A program made the position numbers and the translations under genes. Below, piece after piece: positions 3,717-5,325 of a stretch of DNA of 5,325 nt; position 1 is the stretch's first letter, and each line of letters starts with the position of its first letter. Origin of the DNA: CAZXBB01 sp964638815 (GTDB taxonomy: Bacteria; Planctomycetota; Phycisphaerae; Phycisphaerales; SM1A02); assembly GCA_964638815.1 (NCBI GenBank), contig CAZXBB010000047.1, forward strand, positions 1 to 5,325, in the 5' to 3' direction. Below the pieces are notes generated by a model that did not search any database, was not told where the DNA came from, and saw only the letters and a list, made by a program, of their open reading frames with translations.

Positions 3717-5325
3717 CTACGGGTACCGCACCGCGGAGGTCCCGGCCTCGATCTCGCGGCGCAGCTCGGCCGCCGCCCGAGCAAGTCGCGGGTTCATCCC
3801 CGTCGCATCGACCATCCGATCGAGCGTGCGCAACGCCCGTTCGGAGAGGGCGTTGGCGTGCTCGGCCCGGGCGAGGGCGAGAAGCGTCCCGGCCAAGGGC
3901 GACTCTTGCCCCACAACGTCCTGCTCAGCCATGGCGAGCGCGTCGGCCACCGCCCCAGTCTCGATCAGCAGCCACACGCAGTTGAGGCGATCACCGGCCC
4001 CTCCCCCCTCCCCCACGATTCGGGCATGCTTGAGCGCTTCGTCGAGGTATCGCCGTCTCTCACCTGCAAGGCCCTGGTCAGCCATCACGGCGCCCAAACC
4101 TCGAAGCGACCAAGCCATCAGATCGTGGTACTGGCGATTGGTCGCGCTGGCGTCGAGCAGCGAGCGCCCGATCTCGATCGCCTCGCGATATCGCTCCTCG
4201 GACGCCGCCCAATCGCCGCCCTCCCGCGCGAGGAAGGCGAAGTGCGCCAGCGTGCGCGCGAGCAACTCCCGGTACGCCGCCTCTCCCGGCTCAATCGCCA
4301 CAAGGGTTCGCAATTGTCCGATCGCTTGCTCGCAAAGGGTCTGGGCGACGTCGAGGCGGTCCTGGACTCGGGCGAGCTTCCGGAGCGCTTGCGCGCGATC
4401 GCGCAGATGATGACGATTGCCGGGCTCGAGATCCACGAGGTGTTCGATGTGGCTCAGCGCCTCGGAGTACGACCGCCTGGCCCGACCGTGATCGCCACGG
4501 TCGCAGGCGAGATCGCCACGCCAAAGAAGGCTCGCCGCCAGACCCGTCCGACGCGTCGGGTTGCCCGGCTCCAGTGCCAGCAACCGCTCTGCGAGCTCGT
4601 GCCGCCGCGCCAGATGACGGTCCGCCGCAACGAGGTCGCCGAGCGCACGGTACAGGGCTCCCACCCGCTCATGGCTCCAAGCAAGGTTGTCCTGCAGGTG
4701 GATGTCGTCGGGGTTCCTCGTCACGAGGCGCTCGTCGATCGCGAGCGCCTTCAGGTATCGTTGGAGCGCGGCGCGCAACGCGCGGCGATGCTTCGCGAGG
4801 TCGCCGATCTTGACGTGGTTGATGGAGAGCGCTTCAAGAAGCGCTGCGTCGTCGGGCCGAGCCGCCGCCAAGGTCTCACGGTGTTCCATGGCACCAGCGA
4901 ACCATCGTTCCGCCTCGTCGAATTCCCCGACGGCAAGAGCGAGGTCGCCGAGACCCTCCATCGACGCAGCGAGATTGGCTCGGACATGCGGATCGAACGG
5001 TTGCTGCTCGTGGAGCCTGGCGAACCACTCGAACACCGACGTCATCGCCGCCTTCCGCTGCGGCCCGGCGCCGGCGATCGCGCCGAGCTCCCCCACGACC
5101 TGCATGAGCACGTCGGCGGTCTGCCGCGACACCTCGGTCTGGCGCTCGGCGTCGCTGCGCGCAAGGAGAGCCTGGCGCCGCGACAACGTCACTGCGACGA
5201 GCGCGATGACCAGGAGCACGAACACCACTGCGGTGACCGTCACGGCCAGCCGGTTGCGCTGCGCGAATCGGATGAGCCGATAGAGTCGCCCCGGACGCCG
5301 CGCCGCGATCGGCTCGTGCCGCAGG
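3717..5325 (-). CDS. Membrane-anchored TPR protein, probable C-terminal part of a Ser/Thr protein kinase (5' end outside window)
   Basis: The open frame runs without interruption to the right edge, so the gene is partial: 535 residues are visible. A GTG at 5243 could be mistaken for a start but falls inside the membrane segment. Residues 1-26 (LRHEPIAARRPGRLYRL..., then RFAQRNR) match the linker that in many planctomycete Pkn kinases joins the kinase domain to the membrane helix. One transmembrane helix follows (about 26-47), then a likely coiled coil (about 49-75). Around seven TPR-like helical pairs follow at about 48-residue spacing (near 114, 161, 210, 260, 305, 350 and 400), each with the G-D/A-G-D turn and a closing L-x-P-x-D/G-N. 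The kinase catalytic motifs would lie to the right of the window and are not seen. In this topology the kinase is cytoplasmic and the TPR domain outside the membrane, as a sensor or binding arm. The WD40 gene is downstream on the same strand. It could instead be a non-kinase TPR membrane protein. Confidence 0.75.
   Translation of the reverse strand, partial: LRHEPIAARRPGRLYRLIRFAQRNRLAVTVTAVVFVLLVIALVAVTLSRRQALLARSDAERQTEVSRQTADVLMQVVGELGAIAGAGPQRKAAMTSVFEWFARLHEQQPFDPHVRANLAASMEGLGDLALAVGEFDEAERWFAGAMEHRETLAAARPDDAALLEALSINHVKIGDLAKHRRALRAALQRYLKALAIDERLVTRNPDDIHLQDNLAWSHERVGALYRALGDLVAADRHLARRHELAERLLALEPGNPTRRTGLAASLLWRGDLACDRGDHGRARRSYSEALSHIEHLVDLEPGNRHHLRDRAQALRKLARVQDRLDVAQTLCEQAIGQLRTLVAIEPGEAAYRELLARTLAHFAFLAREGGDWAASEERYREAIEIGRSLLDASATNRQYHDLMAWSLRGLGAVMADQGLAGERRRYLDEALKHARIVGEGGGAGDRLNCVWLLIETGAVADALAMAEQDVVGQESPLAGTLLALARAEHANALSERALRTLDRMVDATGMNPRLARAAAELRREIEAGTSAVRYP

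Noticed and set aside
3685..4410. Plus-strand open frame opposite the TPR gene
   Set aside because: It is Ser/Arg/Ala-rich low-complexity translation with no recognisable motif. The minus-strand frame with TPR repeats explains the region.
5241..5243. GTG at 5243 as the start of the TPR protein
   Set aside because: It lies inside the hydrophobic membrane segment. The frame continues upstream with a basic linker typical of kinase proteins to the window edge, so the gene most likely begins further right.

Overview
The window looks like GC-rich chromosomal DNA from a planctomycete, most likely of the Phycisphaerae type. Three things suggest this. The first is a long membrane-anchored TPR protein whose first visible residues match the linker behind planctomycete Ser/Thr kinase domains. 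The second is an exported WD40 protein ending in two dockerin-like calcium-loop repeats (DLDxSGxVDFGD). The third is a degraded PD40/TolB-type propeller fragment of the kind common in these genomes. The assignment rests on protein style only, since no rRNA or other marker gene is present.

Layout. Bases 1-379 hold no credible gene. Bases 1-291 are unusually rich in perfect inverted repeats: at least five hairpins lie between 2 and 193, the first three with a GGA triloop. An 11-bp alternative pairing (182-192 with 229-239) competes with the fifth hairpin, and one more stem lies at 249-291. A GNAT-family acetyltransferase follows on the plus strand (380-1189), with a good ribosome binding site and base composition less GC-rich than the genes to its right. 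Directly behind its stop, on the minus strand, is a remnant of about 45 codons of a PD40 beta-propeller repeat (1199-1336).

The rest is minus strand. A double seven-bladed WD40 protein with a signal peptide and C-terminal dockerin-like repeats occupies 1411-3489. Upstream of it, separated by 227 bases, is the 3' part of a probable Ser/Thr kinase gene (3717 to beyond the right edge), of which only the membrane segment and TPR region are seen.

How the parts may relate. The kinase-TPR gene and the WD40 gene point the same way and may act in one envelope-associated signalling or scaffolding function, but the sequence shows only adjacency. The left third (hairpin array, GNAT gene, broken PD40 repeat) looks like an accessory insertion or rearrangement site. 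The hairpin array with its alternative pairing is the least explained element, and neither an RNA nor a DNA-recombination role can be settled from this window.
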